This document shows, in pieces, positions 63,048 to 64,000 of a DNA stretch of 64,000 nt; within the stretch, counting starts at the first letter, position 1, and each line of letters opens with the position of its first letter. Source of the stretch: JBDHAC01 sp039588215 (lineage in GTDB: Bacteria; Gemmatimonadota; Gemmatimonadetes; Palauibacterales; Palauibacteraceae); NCBI GenBank assembly GCA_039588215.1, contig JBDHAD010000015.1, positions 18,921-82,920 on the forward strand, in the 5' to 3' direction. The notes under the pieces are model-generated. The model was not told where the DNA came from. It did no database searches and saw only the letters and a program-made list of their open reading frames with translations. The position numbers were made by a program, and so were the translations under genes.

Positions 63048-63077
63048 ACCCGGGCGGCTGTGCCGTACCGGGTTTTT
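63048..63077 (+). terminator. Attenuator-like intrinsic terminator in the infC leader
   Basis: ACCCGG (63048-63053) pairs with CCGGGT (63068-63073); inside, CGGC (63055-63058) pairs with GCCG (63062-63065) around TGT. TTTTT (63073-63077) follows the stem. It ends 19 nt before the infC start codon, where it would stop all downstream transcription unless relieved, as with L20 leaders of other bacteria. Confidence 0.65.
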
Positions 63078-63096
63078 CTGTTGGAAGAGAGGTGAA

Positions 63097-63609
63097 GTGA
63101 GTTCAGAAGAACTGAGAATCAACGATCGCATCCGAATCAGCCCGATCCGACTCATCGATGAGGAGGGCGAGCAGCTAGGAATTGTGGCGACGGACGAGGC
63201 GAGATCCATCGCTGTCGAGCGGGGTCTCGACCTGGTCGAGGTGGCGCCAAATTCTCGACCGCCGGTCTGCCGGCTCATGGACTACGGGAAGTTCAAGTAC
63301 GAGGAGGCGCGGAAGACCCGCGAGGCGAAGAAGAAGCAACACATCATCCATGTCAAGGAAGTGAAGCTGCGCCCGAAAATCGAGGAGCACGACATCGAGT
63401 TCAAGCTGCGCCACGCGCGCAGGTTCATCGAGGAGGGGCACAAGGTGAAGTTCACCCTGATGTTCCGGGGGAGGGAAGTGACCCACCCGGAGTTGGGGGC
63501 CCGCGTCCTGGAGCGGGTATTGACTGAGCTCGAGGACATCGCGGGCGTCGAGTCCAACATCCGGCACGAGGGCCGCACGATGACGATGCTCCTGGCCCCT
63601 CGACGCTGA
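63097..63609 (+). CDS. infC: Translation initiation factor IF-3
   Basis: 170 aa. It keeps 30S subunits free and checks start codons. N-domain LRINDRIRISPIRLIDEEGEQLGIV and the linker PNSRPPVCRLMDYGKFKYEEARKTREAKKKQ are classic, and the C-domain carries GHKVKFTLMFRGREVTHPELG. GTG 63097 is chosen for the standard N-terminus, with AGAGGTGAA directly upstream; ATG 63037 would lie inside the leader hairpin region. rpmI follows after 19 nt. Confidence 0.94.
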   Translation: MSSEELRINDRIRISPIRLIDEEGEQLGIVATDEARSIAVERGLDLVEVAPNSRPPVCRLMDYGKFKYEEARKTREAKKKQHIIHVKEVKLRPKIEEHDIEFKLRHARRFIEEGHKVKFTLMFRGREVTHPELGARVLERVLTELEDIAGVESNIRHEGRTMTMLLAPRR

Positions 63610-63628
63610 GATCGAAGAGAGAGTTCAA

Positions 63629-63823
63629 ATGCCGAAGCAAAAGACGAACCGGTCGGCTGCCAAACGGTTTCGGAGGACCGGTACCGGCAAGATCCGCAGG
63701 CAGCGGGCCTACAGCAGCCATATCCTCACCAAGAAGAGCACCAAGCGGAAGCGACGCCTTCGCCAGGGAACACTCGTGGCGAAGGCCGATCACAAGCGCG
63801 TGAGACGATTGCTCGGCCGGTGA
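63629..63823 (+). CDS. rpmI: 50S ribosomal protein L35
   Basis: 64-aa very basic protein. MPKQKTNRSAAKRFRRTGTGKIRR and SHILTKKSTKRKRRLRQG are characteristic of L35. It is the middle gene of the conserved infC-rpmI-rplT operon. Confidence 0.96.
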   Translation: MPKQKTNRSAAKRFRRTGTGKIRRQRAYSSHILTKKSTKRKRRLRQGTLVAKADHKRVRRLLGR

Positions 63824-63861
63824 TGGTCGATGACGGAAAGTAGGAGCGAGGAGGAACGGCC

Positions 63862-64000
63862 ATGCCACGCGTAACGAGCAGCGTACCCAGAAACCGTCGC
63901 AAGAAGAAGACGCTCAAGGAGGCGCGCGGCCAGTTCGGCGGGCGCTCGAAGCTGTATCGAACCGCGAAGAACTCGGTCGAGCGCGGCTGGGCCTACGCCT
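63862..64000 (+). CDS. rplT: 50S ribosomal protein L20, 5' end only
   Basis: The first 46 codons are present (MPRVTSSVPRNRRKKKTLKEARG, then GGRSKLYRTAKNSVERGWAYA); the gene runs off the window. GAGGAACGG precedes the ATG. L20 is an early 50S assembly protein and, where studied, the repressor of this operon, which fits the attenuator seen ahead of infC. Confidence 0.93.
   Translation, partial: MPRVTSSVPRNRRKKKTLKEARGQFGGRSKLYRTAKNSVERGWAYA

Noticed and set aside
1..64000. CRISPR array, rRNA, intact transposase or prophage
   Set aside because: No regularly spaced repeats, rRNA sequences, transposase or phage structural genes were found in the window.

Overview
The window is a high-GC bacterial chromosome segment with dense, mostly co-directional housekeeping genes, many joined by 4-nt ATGA/GTGA stop-start overlaps. 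The gene mix suggests a Gram-negative, aerobic, Gemmatimonadota-like environmental bacterium. It includes a TonB-dependent receptor with an N-terminal carboxypeptidase-regulatory-like domain, a DUF5117-type HExxH metalloprotease, M28 and M30-like secreted peptidases, many lipoproteins, bacillithiol synthesis (bshA), and an HrcA/CIRCE-controlled groE operon. The phylum is inferred from this mix; there is no rRNA or other phylogenetic anchor in the window.

Layout, part 1 (1-22 kb). A thiolase fragment (-) opens the window. It is followed by gltX-tadA, a secreted-domain NhaC antiporter (-), the pyrR-pyrB-pyrC operon with a visible promoter, an acidic coiled-coil protein, rpsT (-), an M50 membrane protease and scpA-scpB-rluB. 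Next come a Rossmann protein and a moxR-DUF58-bat (VWA/TPR) operon, then pcm (-). selD is a selenoprotein: its active-site codon is an in-frame UGA followed by a SECIS-like hairpin. upp closes this part.

Layout, part 2 (22-39 kb, accessory). An Ile2/Met-type CAU tRNA is followed by a small degenerate integrated element of about 2.4 kb. It carries a tyrosine-recombinase remnant and a lipoprotein cargo gene, and is bounded by a duplicated tRNA 3' segment. The distal copy is interrupted by a 39-bp nested palindrome. Beyond it lie a periplasmic TPR protein (-), a small beta-barrel protein, a JAMM/MPN-like protein, a DinB protein, a HAD hydrolase, a TonB-type receptor, Hsp20, LysM and DUF937 proteins (-), a large metalloprotease lipoprotein (-) and a tandem SnoaL-like lipoprotein.

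Layout, part 3 (39-64 kb). An SLC13 transporter is followed by secD-secF. A long translationally coupled run comes next: tatD-mutL-miaA-bshA-uppP-nadC-birA-coaX-M28 peptidase, the last probably starting at CTG. The groES-groEL operon has a perfect CIRCE operator, but groEL as written carries a frameshifting deletion of about 101 nt. Two tandem paralogous M30-like lipoprotein proteases and a third small lipoprotein follow, then thrS and infC-rpmI-rplT. infC has a leader with a strong -35 element and an attenuator-like terminator; rplT runs off the end.

The observations most worth a second look are the UGA-encoded SelD, the tRNA-borne mini-island with its palindrome-interrupted att site, the groEL lesion, the tandem M30-like proteases and the infC attenuator. 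I see no CRISPR array, rRNA operon or intact transposase.
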